64,000 nt of DNA from Posidonia oceanica (Eukaryota; Streptophyta; Magnoliopsida; Alismatales; Posidoniaceae). The notes beneath the pieces are model-generated. The model had not been told where the DNA came from and made no database searches. It saw only the letters and a list, made by a program, of their open reading frames with translations. A program made the translations under genes and the position numbers. Shown one piece after another: positions 11,946-21,666 of this stretch; position 1 is the stretch's first letter, and the number at the start of each line of letters is the position of its first letter. The stretch is taken from contig JAZBRS010000014.1 of assembly GCA_037176725.1 (NCBI GenBank), forward strand, positions 74,444,501-74,508,500. The letters run 5' to 3'.

Positions 11946-12119
11946 GGATGGATAGCTAATGATTCCGACGACCACTCAATGCGAATGCAGTACAATGCGC
12001 TATGCATGGATGCGTGCTGACAGGAATGCAAAAGGGGTCATGATATGCAATGCATGACCCTAGGTAATGAGATTCCTCCATCATCGCCGGCTTTAATTTG
12101 TATACCGGGTTGGCTCAGG

Positions 12120-12540
12120 AATTTTTCTCACCACCCAAGGCAGACTGACACATGCGTGAATGCAATTTGTCATGATCAGGTGCCCTTTCCTCGAGTGTAG
12201 CCTACACTCTCCCGGGGACCGTCGTCTCATGATACGCGGATTGGTGAGCGAGAGGTCCATGATGCTCCCAGGCAATAGGGGAAACGACCTCCTCTCTGCC
12301 GACCATGTTGGCTCGATTCGTCACAATTAGGTGTCCTTTCATCAAATGTTGCCTACATTCTCGACAGAGACCGTCATCCCGTGACCCGGAATCAATGAAA
12401 AATGAGTCCATCGATACCGTCGGCGTTATTCATCAGAATCAAGTGTCCTTTCATTGAATGTTGCCTACATTCTCGGTGGGAACCATCATCTTCTGACCCG
12501 GGAGTTAGTGAACAGGGGGTTCACTAATACCGTTGGCTTT
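12120..12540. repeat. Three degenerate copies of a 110-150-bp repeat
   Basis: Copies start near 12178, 12330 and 12440. Each runs through gtgtcctttca, tgttgcctacattctc and gaccgtcatc to tgacccgg, then a short stem-loop. The last, near 12505-12530, is ttagtgaac-agggg-gttcactaa, with nine paired bases. The stem sequence differs between copies. Confidence 0.6.
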
Positions 12541-12544
12541 GCTT

Positions 12545-13260
12545 TGTTGACCCGGTCATGCTCCGGGGTTCTTTGTGTTGATTGATTTTGCTTTGTTTGT
12601 CCGGTTGTGCTCCGGGGTTGCTTTGTTTGTCCGGTCATGCTTCGGGGTTTGCTTTGTTGTCCGGTTGTACTCTGGGGTACCTGCTTTTGATCGACTTGCT
12701 TTGTTCGTCCGATTGTGCTCTAGGGTTTGCTTTGTTTGTCTGGTTGTGCTCCGGGGCTTGCTTTGTTTGTCTGGTCATGCTCCGGGGTTTGCTTTGTTGT
12801 CCGGTTGTGCTCTAGGGTACTTGCTTTTGATCGACTTGCTTTGTTTGTCCGATTGTGCTCCGGGGTTTGCTTTGTTTGTCCGGTTGTCCTCCGAGGTTTG
12901 CTTTGGTGTCCCGGTTATGCTCCGGGGCTTTTTGCTTTGGTGTCCCGGTTATGCTCCGAGGATCTTTCCTTGGTAGGTTTGCTTTGTTATCCCGGTTATG
13001 CTCCGGGGATCTTTCCTTGGTAGGTTTGCTTTGTTATCCCGGTTATGCTCTCGGGATCTTTGCTTTGGTGTCTCGGTTATGCTCCGGGGCTTTTTGCTTT
13101 GGAGTCCCGGTTATGCTCCGGGGATCTTTCCTTGGTAGGTTTGCTTTGTTATCCCGGTTATGCTCCGGGGATCTTTGCTTTGGTGTCCCGGTTATGCTCT
13201 GGGGATATTTCTGATTGATTTGCTTTGTTGTCCTGGTTATGCTCCGGGGATCTTTCTGAT
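12545..13260. repeat. Tandem array of CCGG-stem units (tgctccgggg)
   Basis: Some eighteen copies of a 30-45-bp unit carry ccggtt-(g/a)tgct-ccgggg, a small CCGG/CCGG stem-loop, separated by tttgctttgtt words. The plus-strand frames give repetitive LCLSGCAPG-type peptides that I do not accept as genes. Confidence 0.8.
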
Positions 13261-13261
13261 T

Positions 13262-13968
13262 AGCTTTGCCGAGGGGACTACCCAAGGGAGGTGGAAAATA
13301 AAAAACCTGACATGCCTAGGGGAAGACCCAAGGGAGACGAAAATAAAAAATTGACATGCCTAGGGGAGGACCCGAGGGAGTCGAAAAGGAAAACTTGACG
13401 TGCCTAGGGGAAGACCTTGGGGAGTCGAAAATAAAAACTTGACTTGCCTAGGGGAAGACCCTAGGTGGTCGAAAATAAAAACTTGACACGCCTAGGGGAA
13501 GACCCTAAGGAGTCGAAAATAAAAACTTGACGTGCCTAGGGGAAGACCCTGGGGAGTCGAAAATAAAAACTTGACGTGCCTAGGGGAAGACCCTGGGGAG
13601 TCGAAAATAGAAACTTGACGTGCCTAGGGGAAGACCCTAGGGAGTTGAAAATAACAGCATGATGTGCCTGGGGGAAGACCCTAGGGAGTCGAAAATAAAA
13701 ACTTGACGTGCCTGGGGGAAGACCCTAGGGAGTCGAAAATAAAAACTTGACGTGCCTAGGGGAAGACCCTAGGGAGTCGAAAATAAAAACTTGACGTGCC
13801 TAGGGGAAGACCCGAGGGAATCAAAAATAAAAACTTGACGTGCCTAGGGGAAGACCCTGGGGAGTCGAAAATAAAAACTTGACGTGCCTAGGGAAAGACC
13901 CGAGGGAGTCTAAAATAAAAACTTGACGTGCCTAGGGGAAGACCCTAGGGAGTCGAAAAGGATACTCT
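13262..13968. repeat. Tandem array of 44-bp cctaggggaagaccctagg units
   Basis: About fifteen copies of a 43-44-bp unit contain cctaggg-gaaga-ccctagg, a 7-bp stem with a 5-base loop, joined by gagtcgaaaataaaaacttgacgtg. Variants (ccctgggg, cccgaggg) change the right arm. It ends just before the block at 14041. Confidence 0.85.
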
Positions 13969-14040
13969 TTGACTTAGCTTGCTTTGTTGACCCGGTGTGC
14001 TCCGGGTTCTTCTTTTCTGCTCTCAATTCTACTTTGCCTC

Positions 14041-14124
14041 GTTGGACGCTTGATTCTCAGTGTTCAACGTTGGACGCTTAAAATGTCATGGCTAACGTTG
14101 GACGGCATTACGGCCGCGTATAAT
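14041..14124. repeat. GTTNNACGC block, three 28-bp units, before gene 0
   Basis: Three units fill exactly 84 bp: gttggacgc/gtgttcaac, gttggacgc/atggctaac and gttggacgg/gcgtataat. The block separates the tandem arrays from PMD gene 0, whose ATG candidate lies about 195 bp downstream. Confidence 0.85.
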
Positions 14125-14318
14125 GTCGCGAGACAGGCTGCTGTCCTTCCTATTTGGGCATCACCGTTTTGGCAGTAAATTCGCAATCTTCCCTAGATTT
14201 CCATTTTGATGATGCTCCATGGTCTATATTTGACCTCCTCTTGGCTTGGATCTTGTAGTTCAAACATCTATCTTCCTTCCCTTATTGATTTTGCTTGCTA
14301 GGGCTTGTGCTTCTTCTC

Positions 14319-15673
14319 ATGGATTTGAGTGATATCCCACGACATGCTTTCCAGGTGGCCATCTTCTCCTCTCCTTCTGACATGGTGTAGCTCCGGCTGG
14401 AGGCCATACCCAACCATTTGGCGAACCTATTGGTGCATGAGAAGGTACTCACCGTTTGCATCTTTTCCGCATATTCCCATTCTCGTACTTCTGCTGATTT
14501 TTTTTCTTTACTTCATAGCCTTTATCTTCTACCAACAACGACCAGGACTCGAAAGCCTATCAGTTGGACTGGGTTCAACAATTCCGCTCTTGAGCTTTGA
14601 AGAAGCACCGAGAATGCTTGGAGGAGGCTGGTCTCTGTCAGGCCCTTCGCCAGTTGTAGCAGCTTGTTAACTGGAAGGCACTCTTCGGCCTCTGCGGGCT
14701 GTGGAATCCCTTGACCCATACATTCTTTTCTTCTGCTAGGGAATTGACCATTCTCTTGGAGGAGATGAGTGCCCACCTAGGTACTCAGCATGCCAACCCA
14801 TCCATTTACTGCAGGGATGCCTACCTTCTGCCAATCGGGGTGGTGGGCTCTTTCTCTCTTTTAAAGCGCATCTTCGGTTCCGTTGTTGTGCCAAAGGATC
14901 TGGTGCTGGATGGCTGTATCAAACTCTCCTCTTCGTGGAAATTTTTTTGGAAACAGCGCGATAGCATACGCTCTAAGGCTTCTTGCTTGGAATGCGTCTT
15001 CATTCTGATCGGGGGATTGGTGCTCTTTCCAAATGAAGCTTTGACTATTAGTGCCTACCACGCCGAACTCATGTGCATCTGCGTGCGCAACCCAGAGAAG
15101 TGTTTGAGTTAGTCTGTTTTGGCTTTTACCATCCGGGGCCTATCCAGTGCCTGCCTCGGGGGGCCATTCTTTGGCTCGCCGTTCCTTGTTCTGTGCTGGC
15201 TAGAGGAGCACTTTCTTCTGCTTGCTTTTGATGCTAACCTTCCCTTGGAGGAGCTTATTTGCCGTTTTTGCGTTTGCGAGGTCAAGTCCCAGATGGACTC
15301 CTTCAATCCCCCCTCGTCTTTCAGGACAGTATCTGACCCCGAGTATTTCTTAACACGGACTAGGGCGACCGAATTTGTGAGGTACAACCCTTAGCGTTGC
15401 TTCTCGATGCTGGGGGCTCCTCGGGCTATACCTCCCTTGCCGTGCTTCTCTGATATGATTCTTCCGCGTTTGAGGGACACTCCTGGGGACATCATCCAGG
15501 TCTTCTATCAGGCTAGTATTTGGGACGGGAAGGGGCAAAACTGAGTCCTTTCTGCATGGGAGAACTTGAATGCGGATCGTGAAGCCATCTCTCTTGCAAC
15601 TTATGACGCTTGGTACGAGGGCGTGCATCCTAAATTGTTCATTGAATTTCCTTCAAAAAGACAGAAGATGTAG
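14319..15673 (+). pseudogene. F gene 0: decayed PMD-like gene
   Basis: From ATG 14319 the translation passes a probable intron (about 14455-14540) and then stays in one frame to TAG 15671-15673. A core reads LWNPLTHTFFSS followed by LTILLEEMSAHLG, matching the FWSPETHTFF and LVEDVHGLLG signature of gene 2. It is therefore a diverged PMD paralogue of that gene. The frame is broken by about six stops, mostly TAG plus some TGA. It is the first of three plus-strand PMD genes in F, antisense to gag-pol, with inverted-repeat blocks on both sides (14041-14124 and from 15784). It cannot encode a full protein as it stands. Confidence 0.6.
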
Positions 15674-15783
15674 TTAGAAATGTATCCCTTATCATCAATA
15701 AAATTTATTTCGTCTCTTTGGTCCATATTGAATGAATTTGTATGAGAATATTAGAATTCAGAACACTTCCCTGGACTTAAAAC

Positions 15784-15930
15784 GTTGTACGTCCAAAATC
15801 AAGCGTCCAACGTTATATACTGGAAATCCAGCAGCTAACGTTTTAACTCACAAAACGTTGGACACCAGCATTGACGCGTATAACGCCTTTTCTTCCTGTG
15901 GCGTTGGACGCTAGGATTCACGCGTATAAC
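15784..15930. repeat. GTTNNACGC inverted-repeat cluster, four units, at gene 1 promoter
   Basis: Two adjoining 28-bp units (15784-15839) are followed by single units at 15857-15884 and 15903-15930, with 17- and 18-bp gaps. The last unit ends 10 bp before the gene 1 TATA box. The G copy has the corresponding units at 52598-52625 and 52643-52670 with the same 17-bp gap. Confidence 0.85.
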
Positions 15931-15939
15931 GTTAAAAGG

Positions 15940-15946
15940 TATAAAA
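15940..15946 (+). promoter_or_regulatory. TATA box of F gene 1
   Basis: The word ggtataaaaccctcg lies 99 bp before ATG 16045 and directly follows an inverted-repeat unit. The G copy has ggtataaaacctcc in the equivalent place (52588-52582, minus). Confidence 0.75.
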
Positions 15947-16044
15947 CCCTCGTCCTACGCCACGAATGGCTATCAGACCTTCCTCTTCTCTTCTTCTCCG
16001 GCGACGGTGGGCTGTCGGCGAGCTTTTCCCTCACTCCGGCGATC

Positions 16045-19000
16045 ATGGAGTGGTGGATTGACCATTTCTACACGAGAGCAGCGAAACGGGCGAGGATTGG
16101 ACCTTCCCCCTTCGGCGAACCGGCGGTGGAGGCAGCGGCTAGGGCTGCTACCACGCGTAGGACGGCGGCAGGAGCGGCGGGAGATGCCGGTGTAGACGTG
16201 GCAAGCGGCGGGATGGTCGGGGTGGCTATTTCGGTGGCTACAGGGACTGTTCCAGCGGCTGTGAGGGTTGGGCCGGTGGCTCTGGTGGCCATGGAGGCCG
16301 AGGCGGGTGTGGTAGACGCGGTGGGGGCTGGTGGTGTCGCGGCGATGCCCGGGGCGACGTCTGGTGGCAATCCTACGGCTGCAGGGGCGGAGACAGGAAG
16401 CGCCGTGGGTGGTTCTACAGAAATCGAGGTGGTGGTCGGCGATGACGCCGTGGAGGCAGAGGTGACGGCCAGTGTGGCCACCGTGGGGGAGAGTTCTGGC
16501 TTTGGGGAGGCCAGAGAGTCAACGGCAGAGGCGGTCCACAGTGCGAGTACGTCCTTTAGCTTGGGGGATTCTGAGGAGACAGTCTCAGAGGCGAGACCTG
16601 AGGTCGGTCCAGACGAGGCGGGGCCCTCGGAGGTGCACGAGGTGCGGCCGGTCGACCCCCTCCTTGCACAGTTTGGGGAGGACAACAGCTGGTGGCGAAA
16701 CATGGTGGATTTCGTCCGACGGGAGGCGAAGGGCGTCGTGAGGGATCCCCGGGACTACTAGCGGGAGGCGATCACCAGAGACGAGGTGCAGGCGTCGGGA
16801 CCGCGCAGGGAAGTGTCTCGATCAGAGTACACCACTGCCACACTGGCCTCTAGGGGGCAGGTATACATTTTCCATTTTTTTTCCTTTATTTTGGTAAATT
16901 ATTTCATCTAGGCTGATAATTTTCCTGTTTACTTGTAGAGTCGAGCACCGGCTGTGACCCGCTGCTACTGGGGTCAGGTCCACCGGTCCTACGCCTTGTT
17001 GGCTTCTTTCCAGCAGGAGCGTCTGGATCGGATGGGGTTTGGGTGTTTCTTTTCCATCCCGAACTTTCCCCTCCGTCCGATGTTTCTAGAGGCGGTGGCA
17101 GAGCGGTGGAGCTTTCGGACGAGCTCGATTGTGACCCAGGCAGGCGAGTTTGTCCTCTCACTTGAGGACATGGCATGGTTGACTGGTCTCTGGGTTACGG
17201 GCAGGCCAGTGACAGGGAGAGTGCTCCCGAGCTACTCAGTTTTGGCGTAGGAGCTCATGGAGCGCTAGTTAGCCATGAGCGGGGAGCAGCTCGTGGTGAT
17301 TACCTAAGCGGTCCACCGGGTGAGTGAGCTAGCGGAGACAGTTGAGGGACCAGGCGTGGAAGCTGACCAACAGCTGTGGGCCTTCCTCTTGGTGCTGTTC
17401 GGGGAGGTGCTCTTCTCGCACTCCTCCTCGAAGCTCTTGGCGTGGTTTCTTCCCCTTCTGGCGGACCTGGAGCGTGTGGGAGAGTACGCTTGGGGTGCGG
17501 CGAGCTTGGCACACCTGTACTCCACCTTGTTTCGCTTCACCGACGGTAGTTCTCACCAACTGGGCGCGAACCTGCCTTTCCTTCAGGTAAATCTGCATAT
17601 TTAAGCTTGTATTGAATATTATATTCTTGCTAACAGCTTTCTTGTTTCGCATGCAGATGTGGGCAAGGGACCATTTTGCTTTTTTGCGCCCTGCCCCTCC
17701 TCTGGTTCCTCCTTCTAGTGTCCCCTTTCCTCGGAGACTATTTTGGGCTGCTGCTGAGCAGGCCCTCGAGCCTGCTGATGACAACCGCTATGTCCATCGT
17801 CTACTTTTTGAGCTTCTTGTCCCGACTCAGCTAACTTTTAATTTCAGCTTCTGTTTATTTGTTTATGCTGCTTGCTGACATGTATTGCTCTTTTCAGGTG
17901 GCTTGGCGTCCCTATGCCGAGGGAGAGCATGCGGACATCCCTGAGATTGCCCGTGATCGGGCCATTTTCGACCGAGACGTATGGATCCACTGCCATTTCC
18001 AGTAGATCAGCAGGGCGGTACGGCAACTAGGGCGTCTGCAGGCTCGGCCTTCTCCTCCTCACCAGATTTGGCGAGAGACACGCGGCGGGAGCAGCTGTGC
18101 TCGCCACTGGGTAGACGTCTACGGCCCACAGCTTCTGGACTGGGCCCGTCGTGGTTCCCCTGCTCCGACGGACACTTCAGAGGAGGATGAGGCAGACTGG
18201 GTTGCGTGGATAGACCAAGAGTTTTCCTCTCTGATGATCTTCCACCAGTCCCACTTCCTTGGGCGCGGGAACCTTCCTTTGGGGGATACCGATCCCGGGG
18301 AGGCAGTGGTTTCTCGTGCAGCCCTGTTGGAGGAGGTTCAGTCTTCTCGCGCCCAGCTAGAGATAGCGGTGAGCTTTTGAATTGCATTTTGTATATTGTT
18401 AATTCAATTTGGCTAATTGGCTTTCTTTCCTTTTGCAGCTCAAGACAGCCGATGAGTGGGCTCAGCAGGAGTGCCATTTGACCCAGCAACTCTCCGCTCT
18501 AACCGGGGAGATTGACCGTCTACGGGCCTCCGCTTCTCAGGTATATTTTCACAGATAGCTTTTGTAGTTTAGATATGAATCGTGATTTGACTTGGATCTT
18601 CCTTTCCAACCTTCGACCAGCAGTGCTCCACCTCTGAACCGCTCAGAGGAGATTTCCCACCTCCAGGAGAAGGTAAATATGCTTTCATTTCATTTCTGCT
18701 TTTGAAAACCCCTTGGTACTGACGCTATTGCTTGCAGTTCGCTTATCTAGAGGGCGAGCTGAGGGAGCAGGCTGGTGACTTCATAGCCGCCAGCTCGATC
18801 GGGAGGTTAGAGGAGCTTGAGGGGACAGTCGCTGCTAGGAGTGCTCGGGTCCAAGAGCTGGAGCAGCAGGTGGTTGATAGGGACGCTGAGATGGCCCGGT
18901 CTCAGGCGGTATGATTTGATTCGATGCTTCTTTATGTCCTTTATGTCCTTGCTCGTATCTGACATTTGGATTGTTTCCCTCCTTAGAGCATGGTGGAGAC

Positions 19001-19244
19001 TATTTCCCAGCTTGAGTTCAAGCTGGGGCACTACCGGAGGTTCGCCTTTACTGCCGGTGTTAGGCTCGAGGTGTCTATTCCTCCTGTGTCGAGCCGCCGG
19101 TTGGGTAGCCACTCTCGGTCTGTTTCCAGGGCGCTATCAGGTGCTTCAGTTCGACAGTCACCTCGTCCCCCTACTGCCCCTTCTCCGGCTCCTGCTCCAG
19201 TTTCTGCTCCGGCTCCTAAGGGTGAGGGAGAGAGTGCTCCCTAG
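16045..19244 (+). pseudogene. F gene 1: PMD protein with coiled coil, about eight exons
   Basis: Predicted exons are 16045-16860, 16939-17586, 17657-17830, 17898-18368, 18439-18540, about 18610-18672, 18738-18908 and 18987-19244, with introns of about 70-80 bp. Start MEWWIDHFY is supported by MEKRISHFY in the G copy. The first 240 residues are Ala/Gly/Val/Glu-rich. Exon 2 carries the PMD signature: RMGFGCFFSIPNF, then AERW, then GEFVLSLEDMAWLTGL. Exons 5-8 give leucine-rich coiled-coil heptads and a Pro/Ala-rich tail ending GEGESAP. In-frame stops (three TAG, one TAA) and loss of the GT donor after exon 3 (ctcag|ctaac; the G copy keeps gtaac) make it non-functional. It is antisense to gag-pol, so its introns would survive in the retrotransposon RNA. 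Confidence 0.75.
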
Positions 19245-19705
19245 CTTTTTGTACTTCAGGGGTATGCCCCGGTGATTTTGAAATGATATATATTTCTGCA
19301 GACTTAGTAAACTTGTCAAATACTTCTTTTAAATTACCTTTCCCAAAGCTAAAGTGAACTTAACTGACCAATATGGTAAAATAATGGTCCTTAATTCAAA
19401 TTAACTTGAAACTAGCATATTCAAGTGAAATAGTATGTAAATGACATAGTTATATGGAAAGATTTCACCTGGGAGCTTAAGAACTGAATTTTGAAGTCGT
19501 CGTCACCTTAACGAGCTGTTAACTTGATGAAACGAGCAACCGACGATTCCGACTAGCCCGGATGTCCAAAAAATATGAAACCAACGCTCGCACGTGTATT
19601 TCAACTTAGTTAAGCCTCTGGAATGGGCAAAACGGGCGAATGCAACTCAATCACGGATCAGAGGGCGATCCAGCCAAGTTCAGTGACTTAAGTCACTGAT
19701 AAAAC
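19245..19705. other. Spacer between PMD genes 1 and 2 of F
   Basis: I see no gene. The stretch is alignable, inverted, with 48839-49338 of G, so it belongs to the cassette. It ends with an inverted-repeat cluster. Confidence 0.6.
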
Positions 19706-19836
19706 GTTATACGCCTCATATGCTGCGGCCAACGTTATCCGCTTCAACTTCTGTGTCCAATGCCGATAGCTGCTCTAAACGTTATACGCCTCAGATGGCG
19801 TGGCTAACGTTGGACGCGCATAGTCTCGCGTACAAC
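19706..19836. repeat. GTTNNACGC cluster, two blocks of two 28-bp units, before gene 2
   Basis: Blocks 19706-19761 and 19781-19836 are each exactly 56 bp. Arms include gttatacgc, gttatccgc and gttggacgc on the left and gcggccaac, gtggctaac and gcgtacaac on the right. The G copy equivalents are 48783-48838 and 48707-48762. The next five bases (gaagc) are the site that F duplicated when it entered G. Confidence 0.85.
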
Positions 19837-19948
19837 GAAGCGAGCCTAGAAAATTTTCTTTCCTTTTTTATTCTTGGCTAATCTTTCGGAATGCTTGCGA
19901 AATTTTCTCAATGTCTGCGTGAAAGATTTCCGACGATCCTCCTGTGCT

Positions 19949-19955
19949 TATAAAA
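19949..19955 (+). promoter_or_regulatory. TATA box of F gene 2
   Basis: The word gcttataaaagcttggcc lies 99 bp before ATG 20054 and is conserved in G (10022-10016, minus). Confidence 0.75.
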
Positions 19956-20053
19956 GCTTGGCCACCCCTCTGATTTTCATGCACACTTGCTCCTTTTCCT
20001 CTTTACTGATTTCTTCCTGATTTTTGCTTCTTCCTTCCTTCTCTCTTGCTTTC

Positions 20054-21394
20054 ATGGCTTCTAGCTCAGTCCCTAATGTCTTCATGCACAACAAAAAGGG
20101 GGTTGTAAAACCTTTGGAAGAGATTGAAGGGCATATGATGTCCCTTATCAAGACGGGGAAGGTATGATTTTCTTCATTGGTCTCTTCACACTCCTTTTGT
20201 TCCTCATGCCTCTGAATTTCTTTGCAGGAAATCCTCAACTTCACCAAGTCACCTTGCTTTGACAATGATTTCCCTTACTACTCCACTTGGGTGAAGGATT
20301 TTGCGCTCTGGGCTTAAGAGAGGAAATCTGTTCTGGCCTGTACGTGCTTTGATGGACTTCTGGATTTGTTGGGCACAAACTTGGATTGGCCCCTGCTTCA
20401 CGCCTCATGCGCCTTTTGGAGTCCTGAGAGTCATACTTTCTTCTTTGGGGGTTGTGAGGCGACAATCCTAGTAGAGGATGTTCACGGCCTACTTGGTGTG
20501 ACTCAGATTGGAGCGGCCCAGCCAGATATTGACTTCCCGTTGCCGTATGGGACAGCGGATATGCAAACATATGTAGATCGCATCTTCACTCTTCTGCCTA
20601 CCTTCCCAGTGATCAGAGGTTGCAGACTCAACTTAGTGCATTTGTACTTCAGCTTCCGGCGGATTGAGGAATCTGCCTCTCAGGATCAGCTGTTGGTGTG
20701 TCTACATTTACTGATTGGAGGCCTCAATTTATTTGTCACCAAGGATTTCTCCTTGGATGTCTATCATACCAAGTTCTTGATAGGCCTTACTGAGCATTTC
20801 TGGCACTCTCCTTCAGTGGCCATTCTTGCTACCACATATCTTGGCCTGACCAGCGTTTCCACTAGAGGGGATTTTGTAGGCTCTCCTTTCCTTCTTTCCA
20901 AGTGGCTGCAGGTCCATTTCCCGAGGCTTGGGCCCGTAAAGACAGATTTGATTGAGGAAAGGGTTTGCACTTTGTCCGCTGCCCCTATTGACATTTCTGC
21001 GCCATCCATGTCCCTTTCTCATAAGCAACAGGCACGAGGCTCTTCAGTTGAGTTGGAGCTGATAGGGCCTACCCACTTTGTAGTGTATAACTCCCATCAT
21101 TGCTTTGAGATGGTAGGGCAGAAGAAAGTGGTGCCGCCTCGGCTGAGCTTTATTCCTCGTATTCGGGTTCGGGAGCCCAGTCTTCCCTCTAATGCAGCAA
21201 TGGTCTACTACATTCGAGCTCTCTGGTCATCTCTGGACGGCCATGATGATTCAGAGGGGCCATCAATTGCTCCTTGCTGCCTACCATGGGAGGATGCACA
21301 TTGGAAGTGGTATTCAAAGCTACTGCCCAAACCCGAGGAGTGGGTCGAAGCGACAAGCGTGCTGCACAGAAAAAGGAAGAAGATGGTTAGATAG
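20054..21394 (+). pseudogene. F gene 2: PMD-like protein, one in-frame stop
   Basis: Exon 1 20054-20161 starts MASSSVPNVFMHNKK; an intron (20162-20227, gtatg...tttgcag) leads to exon 2, 20228-21394, about 425 residues in all. PMD features are SCAFWSPESHTFFFGG and ATILVEDVHGLLGV near residues 80-115, followed by a helical region resembling the family's C-terminal half. One TAA at 20315 breaks exon 2; the G copy has Leu there. Otherwise the frame is open, so it is the best preserved PMD gene in the window. It lies 40 bp or more from inverted-repeat blocks on both sides. Function is unknown; family membership is inferred from motifs and needs a profile search. Confidence 0.7.
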
Positions 21395-21567
21395 GCAATT
21401 GTTATTTTTGGGGACCATGTATCTTCATCAGGGAATATATATATTTCATTTTCATCCTTGTTCATGTGTTTTGAATTGTTCTGAGTTTAGAAATACTCCC
21501 TGGTGACTTTGATGTTTGCTCAAAAGCCTTCTGCCCAAAAATCTGCAGTCTAAGTCACAGTTAAAAT

Positions 21568-21666
21568 GTAAGACGCGGAAGATCAAGCGTCCAACATCAC
21601 TTTGTTGATCGTTATACGCTTTAGATGGCACGTCTAACGTTGGACGCTGATATTTGCTCGTTTAAC
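21568..21666. repeat. GTTNNACGC cluster, three units, after gene 2
   Basis: One unit lies at 21568-21595 (gtaagacgc/gcgtccaac) and two adjoining units at 21611-21666 (gttatacgc/acgtctaac, gttggacgc/tcgtttaac), all 28 bp. It closes the PMD cassette on the side of integrase. Confidence 0.85.

Noticed and set aside
12575..13214. Repetitive LCLSGCAPG-type open frames
   Set aside because: They follow the tandem array period exactly and change frame with unit length.
15784..15930. Blocks as MITEs or miRNA genes
   Set aside because: No target duplications surround the blocks, units are only 28 bp, and loops are too short for a normal miRNA precursor. Small-RNA origin is not excluded but lacks support.
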